Shown piece by piece: positions 42,859 to 51,289 of a stretch of DNA of 64,000 nt. A program made the translations under genes and the position numbers. Below the pieces are notes generated by a model that saw only the letters and a list, made by a program, of their open reading frames with translations, was not told the origin of the DNA and searched no databases. Location of the stretch: positions 62,001 to 126,000 of the forward strand of contig NZ_JAHCBF010000001.1 in assembly GCF_018398395.1 (NCBI RefSeq), in the 5' to 3' direction. Source of the DNA: Croceicoccus gelatinilyticus. Lineage in GTDB: Bacteria > Pseudomonadota > Alphaproteobacteria > Sphingomonadales > Sphingomonadaceae. Position 1 is the first letter of the stretch, and each line of letters begins with the position of its first letter.

Positions 42859-44042
42859 CGTTTCGGCTCCGGAGCTTCGTCAGGCTCAGGCTTTTGCGGG
42901 CGCGGCGGCAGGCCAAGCATGGCGCGCTTTTCGTCGTCACTCAGGAAGTCGGCATCGGCGACTTGCGACCACAGCTTCTCGCGGTCCTCGGCAAGGGCAG
43001 GCACGCGGTCGAGATCGATGGCGAGATCGGCATCGGGGAACCACGGCGAAAGTGTCTCGGCCAGCGCGTCGAGGATCTTCGCCGCCAGTGGCAGCAGCGT
43101 CAGACGCCAGAGCGCGCGGTTCGCCTCACGGTAGTTCGAGTAGGTATTGTCGCCCGGCAGGCCCAGCAGCATCGGCGGAACGCCGAAGGCCAGCGCGATG
43201 TCGCGGGCAGCAGCGCTTTTCAGTGTGGCAAAGTCCATGTCGGCGGGCGACATCGACATCGACTGCCACTTGAGCCCGCCTTCGAGCAGCATCGGACGAC
43301 CGGCATTGCCCGAACCCTGGAAGGCGGTGGCAAGCTCGGCCTTCAACCGTTCGAACTGGTCGGGCGTCAGTGTCGCGCCGTCGCCGGTCTCGTAAACGAG
43401 CGCGCCCGAGGGACGAGCTGCATTTTCCAGCAGCACGCGGTTCCAGCGGGCAGCGGCATTGTGGATAGCGACCGCTTCGTTCGCGGCCGTCAGGCAGCCT
43501 GCGCCATAGTGGTCGTCGCCCGGATGGAAGCAGCGGACGTGGACGACGTTGGGATACTGCGCATCGTCCTCGACCGGAATCGTCATGACGCTGTCGCCGA
43601 CGCGGTAGCGATAGGCGGCGGGCCAGCCGTCGGCGCCGGATTCGACGCTCATGCGTTCAGGGCGCAGTGCGAAAAGTTCAACCGGCTTGCCCGATGCGTC
43701 CTTGATGACCTGCACATAGCCGTTGCCGTGCAACAGGACCTGCGCCGCGACGGTTTCGAGCAGGGACTGGCCCGCACTGGTGGCAGTGACGAGCCGGATC
43801 AGTTCGGGATCGGCCTGTTTCAGCGGGGCGCTCGCGACGCCTTCGGAAACCATGCGGATTGCCCGCTGGGCCACCGGATTGTCGAGATAGGCGCGCCCGA
43901 CCGCACTGCGGTATTCGTAGGGAAGCGCACCATTGCCGCCGTCGGCGAAGAGCCAGGGGGAAGCGAAGGGGCGCGCCAGCGGCGGTCGCTCCGCCGGGGC
44001 GCTGCCTTTGAAGGCAGCACCCAGCGTTTCGAGAAACGACAT
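42855..44042 (-). CDS. GTA gp3, HK97-type portal protein
   Basis: The protein has 395 residues from the ATG at 44042 after GGAGA. The core carries YLDNPVAQRAIRMVSEGVAS, LLHGNGYVQVIKDASGKPVE, HVRCFHPGDDHYGAGCLTAA and IALAFGVPPMLLGLPGDNTY, all standard for HK97 portals. The Pro-rich C-terminus (PPRPQKPEPDEAPEPKR) overlaps the next start. It is the DNA entry ring of the capsid. Confidence 0.94.
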   Translation of the reverse strand: MSFLETLGAAFKGSAPAERPPLARPFASPWLFADGGNGALPYEYRSAVGRAYLDNPVAQRAIRMVSEGVASAPLKQADPELIRLVTATSAGQSLLETVAAQVLLHGNGYVQVIKDASGKPVELFALRPERMSVESGADGWPAAYRYRVGDSVMTIPVEDDAQYPNVVHVRCFHPGDDHYGAGCLTAANEAVAIHNAAARWNRVLLENAARPSGALVYETGDGATLTPDQFERLKAELATAFQGSGNAGRPMLLEGGLKWQSMSMSPADMDFATLKSAAARDIALAFGVPPMLLGLPGDNTYSNYREANRALWRLTLLPLAAKILDALAETLSPWFPDADLAIDLDRVPALAEDREKLWSQVADADFLSDDEKRAMLGLPPRPQKPEPDEAPEPKR

Positions 44043-44086
44043 TGCGGTGTCTCCTGTTACACGCGAAAATTCGTGAAAGGGTCGGG

Positions 44087-45409
44087 TTACTGCGCCCAGA
44101 CCCGGGGGCGCCCGCGGGCACCCAGCATCAGTTCGGTCAGCGCCCAGACGAGCGCGTCGGCCCGGTCCGGCGACCGGCCCGGGCCATGGTATTCGCCGCC
44201 CATGTCGAGCGCGCACATCTCGTCCTCCAGTTCGGGGAAAGTCCCGACATGAAAGACACGCCCCGCTTCGTAGAGCGCGGCGACAGGTTCGGCGCGGGCG
44301 ACCTTGCCGCGGCTGGCGTGGACCAGCCGGATCGGCAGGTTCACTTCGGCAGCGCGCAACACGCTCTCAACCATCGCACCGCCCTGATTTGCCTCGGCAA
44401 CAACTCGGTCGGCGTTCCAGTTGGCGGCAGCATTGGCCACGGCACGGGCCCAGCGTTCGGGGCTGGGCTTCGTAACCGAACAGTCGGCGACGACGCGGGC
44501 GAGGCCGTCCTCACCGACACCGACGACGACGATCCCGCAAGCATCGCCGTTGCTGCTGGCAGGCGGATCGACGCCGACGACCACGCGGGAGAGCGGGGCG
44601 GATTTGCCCCGGCATTGCTCCAGCAAGGTTCTGGTCCAAAGCGCGCCCTCGACATCGGTCAGCAGTTCGCCGTCAAGCTCCTGCCTGCCAAGCGCTGAGC
44701 CGCCGAGCGTCGCCTCGATGTCCCGCAGGAAGCGGGACGGAAGGTTCGCGGCATTCTCCCGGCTGCGCCCCGTGACCATCGCCGTCTGACCGCCAGCACG
44801 GCCATCGACGATGCGCTGCATCAGCGGCACGGCACGCGGCGTCGTGGTGGCAAGGACGCGCGGATTTTCGCCCAATCGCAGCCCTAGCATGAGGTTGTCC
44901 CATGCCTTCTCGGCCCGGTTTCCCGCGGTCTCCCACTTGGCGATCTCGTCGCACCAGGCGTGCGAGGTCTGCGGGCCGCGCAGGCTCTCGGGCTCGGCTG
45001 CGGAAAACAGCGTGGCTACCGCACCGTTGGGGAACGTCAGCTTGCGCAGCGAAGGTTCGAAAGTCGGGCGGAAGCGGGGAGGGCAACAGGCCATGATACC
45101 ACTCTCGCCCTCGACCATCACAGACCTCGCTTCGCTGAGTGACGCGCCGACCAGCGCGATCCGTGCGTTTGGATCACGCCGGGCGACGGCGCGAACCCAT
45201 TCTGCGCCGGCACGCGTTTTGCCGAAACCGCGGCCTGCGCAAATCAGCCAGATGCGCCAGTCGTCCTTTGGCGGAAGCTGTTGGGGCCTGGCCCAGAGTT
45301 CCCAGTGATGTTTCAACTCCTCGCGCTCGCCATCACTCAATGTGCCGAGCATCAAGGTGCGCTCCTGCTCGCCCAGCGACATGAGCCAGGCGAGCCTCGT
45401 TTCCTGCAT
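44087..45409 (-). CDS. GTA gp2, large terminase subunit
   Basis: The protein has about 440 residues. The ATPase Walker A is ICAGRGFGKTRAGAEWV, the Walker B region is SHAWCDEIAKW, and the nuclease domain shows VVVGVDPPASSNGDACG and a late DRADALVWALTE with the conserved Asp residues. It packages host DNA headful-style in GTAs. The start is either the ATG at 45409 (overlapping the gp1 stop by one base) or the GTG at 45412; I use the ATG. Confidence 0.95.
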   Translation of the reverse strand: MQETRLAWLMSLGEQERTLMLGTLSDGEREELKHHWELWARPQQLPPKDDWRIWLICAGRGFGKTRAGAEWVRAVARRDPNARIALVGASLSEARSVMVEGESGIMACCPPRFRPTFEPSLRKLTFPNGAVATLFSAAEPESLRGPQTSHAWCDEIAKWETAGNRAEKAWDNLMLGLRLGENPRVLATTTPRAVPLMQRIVDGRAGGQTAMVTGRSRENAANLPSRFLRDIEATLGGSALGRQELDGELLTDVEGALWTRTLLEQCRGKSAPLSRVVVGVDPPASSNGDACGIVVVGVGEDGLARVVADCSVTKPSPERWARAVANAAANWNADRVVAEANQGGAMVESVLRAAEVNLPIRLVHASRGKVARAEPVAALYEAGRVFHVGTFPELEDEMCALDMGGEYHGPGRSPDRADALVWALTELMLGARGRPRVWAQ

Positions 45410-45891
45410 CACTGTTCGTCGTCAGCAGCAGGGGCGGGCAGGGCGATCGCCTCCTCGGCCTCGCTCGCCTCGCGCATCCGTTCGCGCATCAGGTCGAGCT
45501 TGGCATTGATCGAGGCGATAATCTCTTCCTCGTCCATCTGCTGTTCGTTCGCGCGCATCTTGCTGACCGTTTCCTTGTGGGCGATCAGCAAGCGAAGCGA
45601 GTTGGCATTGTCGTACTTGCGCTTTCCCTTGGTCCTCGCGCTTTCGTATTCGCCCATGCGAAGGCGGCGCAGGAGTTCCAGCTCAAGGATTTCGTATCCG
45701 TCACACAGGGCCTGGAACCAGGCCTTGGCGAAGACCGGATCGGCCCGGCGCTGGCGATAGACCGTGCCGGTGTCGACTTTCGCGGCGCGTGCGGCGGCCT
45801 TGATGTTCGAGGTGCATGAAAGCGTGTCGAGAAAGACCTGCTTCCAGTCTGCAGGCGTGCGTCGACCCGCCGGGGTGGAACCCTGAGCCAT
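45409..45891 (-). CDS. GTA gp1, small terminase-like protein
   Basis: The protein has 160 residues from the ATG at 45891 behind GGGAGG. The N-terminus contains a helix-turn-helix (NIKAAARAAKVDTGTVYRQR) as in phage small terminases. The C-terminal half is helical and acidic (ASINAKLDLMRERMREASEA), fit for oligomerisation and contact with the large subunit. It is the first gene of the cluster. Confidence 0.82.
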   Translation of the reverse strand: MAQGSTPAGRRTPADWKQVFLDTLSCTSNIKAAARAAKVDTGTVYRQRRADPVFAKAWFQALCDGYEILELELLRRLRMGEYESARTKGKRKYDNANSLRLLIAHKETVSKMRANEQQMDEEEIIASINAKLDLMRERMREASEAEEAIALPAPAADDEQ

Positions 45892-45967
45892 GTTGACCTC
45901 CCTGTTGGCTGACCGCGAGAGCCATGCCGCCACTGCCCGGGCGACTCGCTCTACCGCGATGTTCAAT

Positions 45968-45997
45968 TTGTCTAACCAAAGAGCGTGACAATGTCAA
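45968..45997 (-). promoter_or_regulatory. Candidate GTA cluster promoter
   Basis: In the AT-rich gap before gp1 the minus strand reads TTGACA (45997-45992), 16 bases, then TTAGAC, giving a perfect -35 and a poor -10. The -35 is inside the palindrome TGACAATGTCA (45986-45996), a possible operator. No other good promoter is seen in the 235-base gap between gp1 and the divergent YqaA gene. Confidence 0.4.
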
Positions 45998-46126
45998 TAT
46001 AAAAGTGCCAAATAGGTTATTTATTGGATTTCGGATTAGCCGCTGTCGTTGGCGGAAAGATCGGCTAAACAGCTCTCAAGGTTTCGGATTGCCCCTGCGC
46101 GGTCCACGGGAAGGCAAGAGGGTCGC

Positions 46127-46765
46127 GTGCTTCGCAAGCTTTACGAATGGACGATGGAAAAGGCGCAGCACCGCCATGCGGAGCGGTGGCTGGCAGGGTT
46201 CGCTTTCGTCGAATCGAGCTTCTTCCCGATCCCGCCGCACCCGCTGCTAGGCCTGATGTGCTTGGCGAATCCGAAGAAGGCGGTTCGCTATGCACTGATC
46301 ACGACGATCGCGTCGGTGCTCGGCGGATTGTTTGGCTATGCGATCGGATACTTCCTCTACGACACGCTCGGCCAGTGGCTGATCGCGACACTCGGCCTAC
46401 AGGAGGCGTTTCCCAAGGCCGCCTGCTATCTGCGCGAATATGACGTCGAGGTTATCTTGCTCGCCGGATCGACACCGGTGCCGTTCAAGCTGCTGACGAT
46501 CACCGCGGGCTTCATCCAGATGGCGCTGCTGCCGTTCATCCTGGCCAGCATCGCCGGACGCGGGCTGATCTTCATGAGTTGCGGCATCCTGTTTCGTGTC
46601 TTCGGCGCGCCCATCAAGAGCTTCATCGACAAGTATCTTGGCTGGGTCACCGCCGCATTCGTGGTGCTGGTCGTCGCCGGTTTCGTTGCCTTGTCCTTCC
46701 TGGGCGGCGGCAGCGAGGAGGCGAAGACGGCCTGCGATCTGGCGACGTCGGTGCGCCCTGCCTGA
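46127..46765 (+). CDS. YqaA family membrane protein (SNARE-associated/DedA-like)
   Basis: The protein has 212 residues if it starts at the GTG at 46127, which gives the family's usual VLRKLYEWTMEKAQHRHAER beginning and has AAGAGGG nearby; an ATG 78 bases upstream is an alternative. Membrane segments include ALITTIASVLGGLFGYAIGY and AAFVVLVVAGFVALSFLGG. The family motif FVESSFFPIPPHPLLGLM is clear. DedA-like proteins affect lipid scrambling and membrane homeostasis; the role here is unproven. Confidence 0.88.
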   Translation: MLRKLYEWTMEKAQHRHAERWLAGFAFVESSFFPIPPHPLLGLMCLANPKKAVRYALITTIASVLGGLFGYAIGYFLYDTLGQWLIATLGLQEAFPKAACYLREYDVEVILLAGSTPVPFKLLTITAGFIQMALLPFILASIAGRGLIFMSCGILFRVFGAPIKSFIDKYLGWVTAAFVVLVVAGFVALSFLGGGSEEAKTACDLATSVRPA

Positions 46766-46868
46766 ATTGCTGCACTGCACAATATTTCGTTGACGCAACC
46801 GGATCTTTACCGGATCATGTCACCGTGATTTCCAGTGATCGCACATTTCGCGACACGCAGGAGGAGCG

Positions 46869-47138
46869 ATGGCGGACCGGGATTTCGAGCTTCAGGTTCA
46901 GGGCTACGGCCTGACCACGGTGCAGGTGCATTTCTGGATGCCAGACCATCGAAGTCTGCTGCAGCAGTTCGTATTCCAGCAATACGACGTCGCCCCGAAA
47001 TTTCCCCGCCTCGGCAAGTTTCTCGATTACTGGCGCACCGATATAGAGGCGGTGCTGCACTCCGTCGCGGTCGCGCACAAGCACCTGATGGGGCCCGCCG
47101 AATGGCAGGCCGTCGACGGGGTCATCACGATTAACTGA
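46869..47138 (+). CDS. usg: Usg family protein
   Basis: The protein has 89 residues. The pattern LTTVQVHFWMPDHRSLLQQF, then FPRLGKFLDYWRTDIEAVLH, identifies the Usg family of small alphaproteobacterial proteins, first named for a gene upstream of others in tryptophan operons. No function is known. GCAGGAGGAG precedes the ATG. It converges with the TPR gene at 47144. Confidence 0.87.
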   Translation: MADRDFELQVQGYGLTTVQVHFWMPDHRSLLQQFVFQQYDVAPKFPRLGKFLDYWRTDIEAVLHSVAVAHKHLMGPAEWQAVDGVITIN

Positions 47139-47143
47139 CGGGA

Positions 47144-48757
47144 TCAGCCGCCTGCGGCGATTTCCTCGACCAGCCTGCTCGCGACGGGGTCGAGCGGGCG
47201 AACCTCAAGCGTCTTGCGCGCTTCGCGTAGTGCGCCTTCGCTATCGCCTGCGGCTTGCAGCGCCAGCGCATAGTCGCGGCGGACCGGGTACCAGAAGGCG
47301 GGTGGGTCCGAGAACAAGCTGAAGTCGTCGGTTTCCTCGATCATCGCGGCCTCGGCAAAAGCTGCGGCGGCATCTCGCGGGCGGCCTTCCATCATCGCCA
47401 CACGGCCCGTCAGCACGGCGCGGGTGATCGACAGCATCTGTTCGGGGGCGTTCTTGTAGCTGCCTTCGCCCTGCGGTTCGATGCTGGCGGGAATGGCGGC
47501 GATCTCCACTTTCACGCCGTCGGCATCGCCAAGAAACGCCAGAGCCTCACCGCGTGCATAGTGCCGGGCGGCGGCCAAATAGGGCAGCTTCGGTTCGGGC
47601 AGCGCCAGAACGACCTTGGGATCCTCGAACCGGCCGAGTGCGAAATAGCCTGCGGCCGAGAGGAGCTGGCGGATCGGGCTGCCTTTTTCCTGGTCCTGCG
47701 AATACTCGACCAGCGGACGGCCCAGCATCAGCGCGGTGCGGCTGTCGCCGGACATAAGCGCACCGCCGAGACCGAAAATCACGTTGTGCGCGTGATACGG
47801 GATTTTCCAGACCCCGCCCTCGGCATCGGGAGGGAGCAGCATCGCCTGATGCTCGCCGATCATGACCGCCCGCTTGTTGGCAGCGGCGGCATCGGCATAG
47901 CGGCCCACCCAGTACCACGTGTGCGAGGGCATGTGGACGAGGTGGCTGGCCTGAAGCCGCATCGCATCAAGCCGGTCCGCAGCGGCAACGGCCTTGGCCG
48001 GATCGCCCGCGATTTCGGTCGCGTGGATGTAGAAGTGGATCGCGCCGGTATGGTCGGGATTGCGGGCCAGTACCGGCTCGATCAGCCTGATCGGCTCTGC
48101 CATTCCGCTCTCGTCGGTCGAGGCGACCATCAGCGCGTCGGCAGCGAGAACTTGTAGCGTGTCATGCTCGGGCCAGCGGGCGGCAAGCTCGGCCATCTTG
48201 CTGGCATAGGCCTTGTCGCGGGCGTCTACATCACCCTTGGGTCGGTAGCGCAGGGCCAGCGCCTCGATCAGCGCGCTTTCGATTTCGGTTGTCGTACCTT
48301 TCGCAAGGCGCCGCGCTTCGAGCACTTCGGCATAGGCATCCTTCCGCTCGTCGGCGTTGCGCCCGTAATTGAGCGACGGGCCCATCGAAAGCGAATGACC
48401 CCAGCGGCACATCGCGCATTCGGGGGCGAGGCGCACGGCCTCTGCCATCGCGGCGGTTGCCTCGTCGTGCGAAAACGCCATCATCAGTTCGATGCCGTTG
48501 TCGAAGAAGGCCTGTGCCCGGGCGTTATCGGTGCTGATCGGGAAGCCGCCATTGCCGACATCGGCGATCAGCTGCGTGGTCTCTTCGGCTGCGTGATCCA
48601 TCGCCGCTTGGTCTGATGTCGTCGCCTCTTCGGAGGCGCTGACCGCAGTTTCGGAATGCGACCCGTCGGGCAGACCCGCCGGTTCTGCGTCCTGCGCGAA
48701 GGCAGGGCAGGCCGCCCCTGCCAGCAGGAGCGAAGTGAAAACGGTAAGCGCGCGCAT
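47144..48757 (-). CDS. Large exported tetratricopeptide-repeat protein
   Basis: The protein has 537 residues from the ATG at 48757. A signal peptide (RALTVFTSLLLAGAACPAFA) leads to a low-complexity Ala/Glu/Thr stretch, then several TPR-like helical hairpins (for example ARAQAFFDNGIELMMAFSHD and YALALQAAGDSEGALREARK). The CAMCRWGHSLSMGPSLNYGR block is typical of an uncharacterised periplasmic TPR family. No catalytic motif is seen. Its ribosome site GGGGGA is inside a 10-bp hairpin that ends at the start codon. Confidence 0.85.
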   Translation of the reverse strand: MRALTVFTSLLLAGAACPAFAQDAEPAGLPDGSHSETAVSASEEATTSDQAAMDHAAEETTQLIADVGNGGFPISTDNARAQAFFDNGIELMMAFSHDEATAAMAEAVRLAPECAMCRWGHSLSMGPSLNYGRNADERKDAYAEVLEARRLAKGTTTEIESALIEALALRYRPKGDVDARDKAYASKMAELAARWPEHDTLQVLAADALMVASTDESGMAEPIRLIEPVLARNPDHTGAIHFYIHATEIAGDPAKAVAAADRLDAMRLQASHLVHMPSHTWYWVGRYADAAAANKRAVMIGEHQAMLLPPDAEGGVWKIPYHAHNVIFGLGGALMSGDSRTALMLGRPLVEYSQDQEKGSPIRQLLSAAGYFALGRFEDPKVVLALPEPKLPYLAAARHYARGEALAFLGDADGVKVEIAAIPASIEPQGEGSYKNAPEQMLSITRAVLTGRVAMMEGRPRDAAAAFAEAAMIEETDDFSLFSDPPAFWYPVRRDYALALQAAGDSEGALREARKTLEVRPLDPVASRLVEEIAAGG

Positions 48758-48758
48758 G

Positions 48759-48788
48759 GACAGTCCCCCTTGTTCCGTGGGGACTGTC
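48759..48788 (-). promoter_or_regulatory. Hairpin that hides the ribosome binding site of the TPR gene
   Basis: GACAGTCCCC (48788-48779 on the minus strand) pairs perfectly with GGGGACTGTC (48768-48759). The second arm contains the GGGGGA Shine-Dalgarno sequence and ends one base before the ATG at 48757. It could block translation until opened by a protein, a ribosome or temperature, or act as spt's 3' hairpin. Confidence 0.6.
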
Positions 48789-48814
48789 TCACGCGTTCGC
48801 GTGTATCGCAACGG

Positions 48815-50071
48815 TCAGATAATTCCGACGGCCTTGCCGGCTGCTTCGAACATGGTGAGGATCTGGCCGACCTGTTCCTCGCTGTGTTCGGCGCAGAGCG
48901 AGCAGCGCAGCAGCGTCATGCCCGCAGGCGTTGCCGGCGGACGGGCAAGGTTCACGTAGAGCCCTTCCTTCAGCAGCGCTTCCCACATGCCCGCACCGCG
49001 TTCGAGGTCGGGCATGATGACCGCGATGATCGCGCTCTGCGGTTCCTCGGTGCCGAGCTCGAAACCCAGATCGCGCAGCCCCTTGTGGAGGCGTTTGGAA
49101 TTTTCCCAGAGATGCTCGCGCTTGTCGCCCGCATCCATCAGCTTGCGGATCGAGGTCGCGGCGGTGGCCACCACGCTCGGCGGAAGCGACGCGGTGAAGA
49201 CATAAGGACGGCAGACGAGGCGCATGATCTCGAACTTCGGGTGGTTCGAGACGCAGAAACCGCCGACCGTGCCGACCGACTTGGAGAACGTGCCGATCAC
49301 GAAATCGACATCGTCCAGCACGCCCTGATCTTCGGCGACGCCGCGGCCATTGGGGCCGATAAAGCCCATCGAGTGCGCTTCGTCGACCAGCACCATCGCG
49401 CCATGGCTTTTGGCGATGGCGATCATTTCCTTGAGCGGGGCAATATCGCCCAGCATCGAATAGACGCCTTCGAGGACGACCAGCTTGCCCGCGCCTTCTG
49501 GAATGCGCTTCAGGCGCTTTTCCATGGCCTCGAGGTCGTTGTGCTTGAAGGGCACGACTTCGGCATTGCCCATCGCGCAGCCGTCCCAGATGGAGGCATG
49601 GCTGTCGATGTCGAGGACGATGTAGTCGCCCTTGCCTGCAATGGTCGAAATGATGCCGAGATTGGCCTGATACCCGGTCGAGAAGACCATGGCGTGGTCC
49701 ATGCCATAGAACTCGCAAAGCGCGTCCTCGACATCCTTGTGCCCGACATAAGTGCCGTTCAGCACGCGGCTGCCCGTCGTGCCCGACCCGTAGTTTTCAA
49801 GCGCGCTCTTGCCGGCTTCGATCACTTCGGGGTCAAAGGTCATGCCCATGTAGTTATAGGTCCCGAGCAGGATCGTCTCGCGCCCGTTGCATACCGCGGT
49901 AACGGGCGACAGAACGCGCTCCATCACCAGGCCGAACGGGTCTTCGAGACCGCTGTCGAGCAGGTCCTGCCGCTGCTTGATCAGCGGGTCGAACTTGCTG
50001 AACAGGTCTTTCGCGTCCTCCACCTCGGGCAGGGGCTCGGGCTTGTCGGGGGTGGAAATGCTCTCGCTCAT
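48815..50071 (-). CDS. spt: Serine palmitoyltransferase
   Basis: The protein has 418 residues, near the length of the soluble Sphingomonas enzyme. It is an alpha-oxoamine synthase: H158 stacks on PLP (DIDSHASIWDG), D230 and H233 lie in LVDEAHSMGF and the Schiff-base lysine is K264 in GTFSKSVGTVGG. It joins serine with palmitoyl thioester to start sphingolipid synthesis, the glycosphingolipids that replace LPS in this order. An acyl carrier protein gene lies seven bases upstream in the same direction. A 5-aminolevulinate or KBL synthase is a less likely reading given the ACP. Confidence 0.92.
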   Translation of the reverse strand: MSESISTPDKPEPLPEVEDAKDLFSKFDPLIKQRQDLLDSGLEDPFGLVMERVLSPVTAVCNGRETILLGTYNYMGMTFDPEVIEAGKSALENYGSGTTGSRVLNGTYVGHKDVEDALCEFYGMDHAMVFSTGYQANLGIISTIAGKGDYIVLDIDSHASIWDGCAMGNAEVVPFKHNDLEAMEKRLKRIPEGAGKLVVLEGVYSMLGDIAPLKEMIAIAKSHGAMVLVDEAHSMGFIGPNGRGVAEDQGVLDDVDFVIGTFSKSVGTVGGFCVSNHPKFEIMRLVCRPYVFTASLPPSVVATAATSIRKLMDAGDKREHLWENSKRLHKGLRDLGFELGTEEPQSAIIAVIMPDLERGAGMWEALLKEGLYVNLARPPATPAGMTLLRCSLCAEHSEEQVGQILTMFEAAGKAVGII

Positions 50072-50078
50072 GTGCCGG

Positions 50079-50321
50079 TTACTCGCCGCGCAGCTTGGTG
50101 ACGGCGTCGATCAGCTGGCCGTAGGTTTCGATCTCGGCCTGCTGGTTCATCGAGATGATGATGTCGAATTCGTCCTCGATCGCGGCGACGAAGTCCATGA
50201 CGGTCAGGCTGTCCCATTCGAGATCGCCGGCAAACGTCGTGTCGTCGGTGATGGCGACGCCCTTCTTGTTGAAGGGTTCGATCAGCGTGTCGATCCGGGC
50301 CTTGGTGTCTTCGCGGTCCAT
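50079..50321 (-). CDS. Acyl carrier protein linked to sphingolipid synthesis
   Basis: The protein has 80 residues. The phosphopantetheine attachment site is Ser38 in GDLEWDSLTVMDFVAAIE. This differs from the housekeeping AcpP motif (DSLDTVEL). Adjacent placement to spt suggests that it delivers the palmitoyl group to that enzyme. It is the first gene of the pair. Confidence 0.92.
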   Translation of the reverse strand: MDREDTKARIDTLIEPFNKKGVAITDDTTFAGDLEWDSLTVMDFVAAIEDEFDIIISMNQQAEIETYGQLIDAVTKLRGE

Positions 50322-50543
50322 GATGGAATTGGCTTTCTGATGAAGGAATGAATTTTCAACCGTCGGGCAAAGCGGGGTGAGGCTCCGGTGTCAAGCGGAG
50401 AGGTGGCCTGTGCCTGTGCATGGTCGGCGAGGTGAAGCGCCTGACGGACCGCTTGTGAGTGCTCTTTTACCGCTTCTGTCAGATGAGCAGCCGACGGCAC
50501 ATCCTGCGGTGCAGGCTTAAACGATTCGCGATTGGCTTGAAGG

Positions 50544-50924
50544 TCAGGCCGCGGCGCGGCGGTCGATCAGGGCGTTCACCGCCGACATGAAGGGGTGGAT
50601 CGATACCGGCTTCGACAGGTAGCCTTCGGCACCTGCGTCACGGATCTTTTCCTCGTCGCCCTTGCCGGCATAGGCGGTAACGGCCAGCACCGGCACGTCG
50701 CGCAGGCGGAAGTCGTCCTTCATCGCCTCTATCAACGAAATGCCCGAAACGTTGGGAAGCTGGATGTCCATGATGACGAGGTCAGGACCAAAGTTCGCGG
50801 CGCGGGCGATAAAGTCGTGACCGTCGGCGAAGGGTTCCACCACGAAGCCGTTCGCCCGTAGCAGGTCGCAAAATAGTTTCCGATTTAGGTCGTTGTCCTC
50901 GACAACGATCACACGTTCAGTCAC
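50544..50924 (-). CDS. divK: Single-domain response regulator DivK
   Basis: The protein has 126 residues. The acidic pair lies in VIVVEDNDLNRKLF, the phospho-acceptor Asp in PDLVIMDIQLPNVSG, and the Thr and Lys switch residues in AVTAYAGKGDEE and YLSKPVSIHPF. There is no output domain. It matches DivK, which links polarity and cell-cycle control in alphaproteobacteria. The neighbouring DUF3572 gene, divergent, is a known companion. Confidence 0.88.
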   Translation of the reverse strand: MTERVIVVEDNDLNRKLFCDLLRANGFVVEPFADGHDFIARAANFGPDLVIMDIQLPNVSGISLIEAMKDDFRLRDVPVLAVTAYAGKGDEEKIRDAGAEGYLSKPVSIHPFMSAVNALIDRRAAA

Positions 50925-51007
50925 TGCGATTTACCCCCGGCAGGTCTTCCCCAAGGCCCACCACCGTCCGATTGTGTAATTTATATACCCGGAGTTTGAC
51001 AATCCCG

Positions 51008-51289
51008 ATGCAGCCCCCAGCTTCAGCAGACGATGCGACTGTGGCTTTGATGGCACTGTCGTGGTTGCTGCAGGACCAGCGCCTTGCTGATCGTTTCCTC
51101 GGTCTCACCGGATTGTCACCCGACAGTCTTCGGGAAGGGATAGGAACCCGCGAAGTGCAGTCCGCCGTTCTGGAATTCCTGGCCGGGAACGAAGGCGACA
51201 TGGTGGCAGCCGCCGACGCGCTTGGCCTGACGCCCGAACGCATCGTCCAGGCACGCGACGCCCTCTCGGGCAGGAGATACGAAGTATGA
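51008..51289 (+). CDS. DUF3572 family protein
   Basis: The protein has 93 residues from the ATG at 51008, chosen because the family begins near DDATVALMALSWLLQDQRLA; an upstream GTG is unlikely. QDQRLADRFLGLTGLSPDSL and FLAGNEGDMVAAADALGLTP are family markers. Function unknown. It overlaps the HAD gene by four bases. Confidence 0.85.
   Translation: MQPPASADDATVALMALSWLLQDQRLADRFLGLTGLSPDSLREGIGTREVQSAVLEFLAGNEGDMVAAADALGLTPERIVQARDALSGRRYEV

Larger units (their letters stand above)
31812..45891 (-). mobile_element. Gene transfer agent (RcGTA-like) structural cluster
   Basis: Seventeen or so consecutive minus-strand genes follow the RcGTA order: small and large terminase, portal, DUF6127 protein, prohead protease, capsid, gp6 connector, gp8, gp9 tail, gp10, gp10.1, gp11, gp12, gp13, gp14, gp15, then DUF2793. 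Many neighbours overlap by four bases. There is no integrase, repressor, replication, or lysis gene, and base composition looks like that of the host. This favours a domesticated GTA over a prophage. Confidence 0.9.

Noticed and set aside
31812-45891. Active prophage interpretation
   Set aside because: No integrase, repressor, replication, holin or attachment repeats, and the gene order is that of gene transfer agents.
50282-50500. Small minus-strand frame of 72 codons before the ACP gene
   Set aside because: It overlaps the ACP start, has no ribosome site and no domain pattern; the 222-base gap before divK appears to be non-coding.
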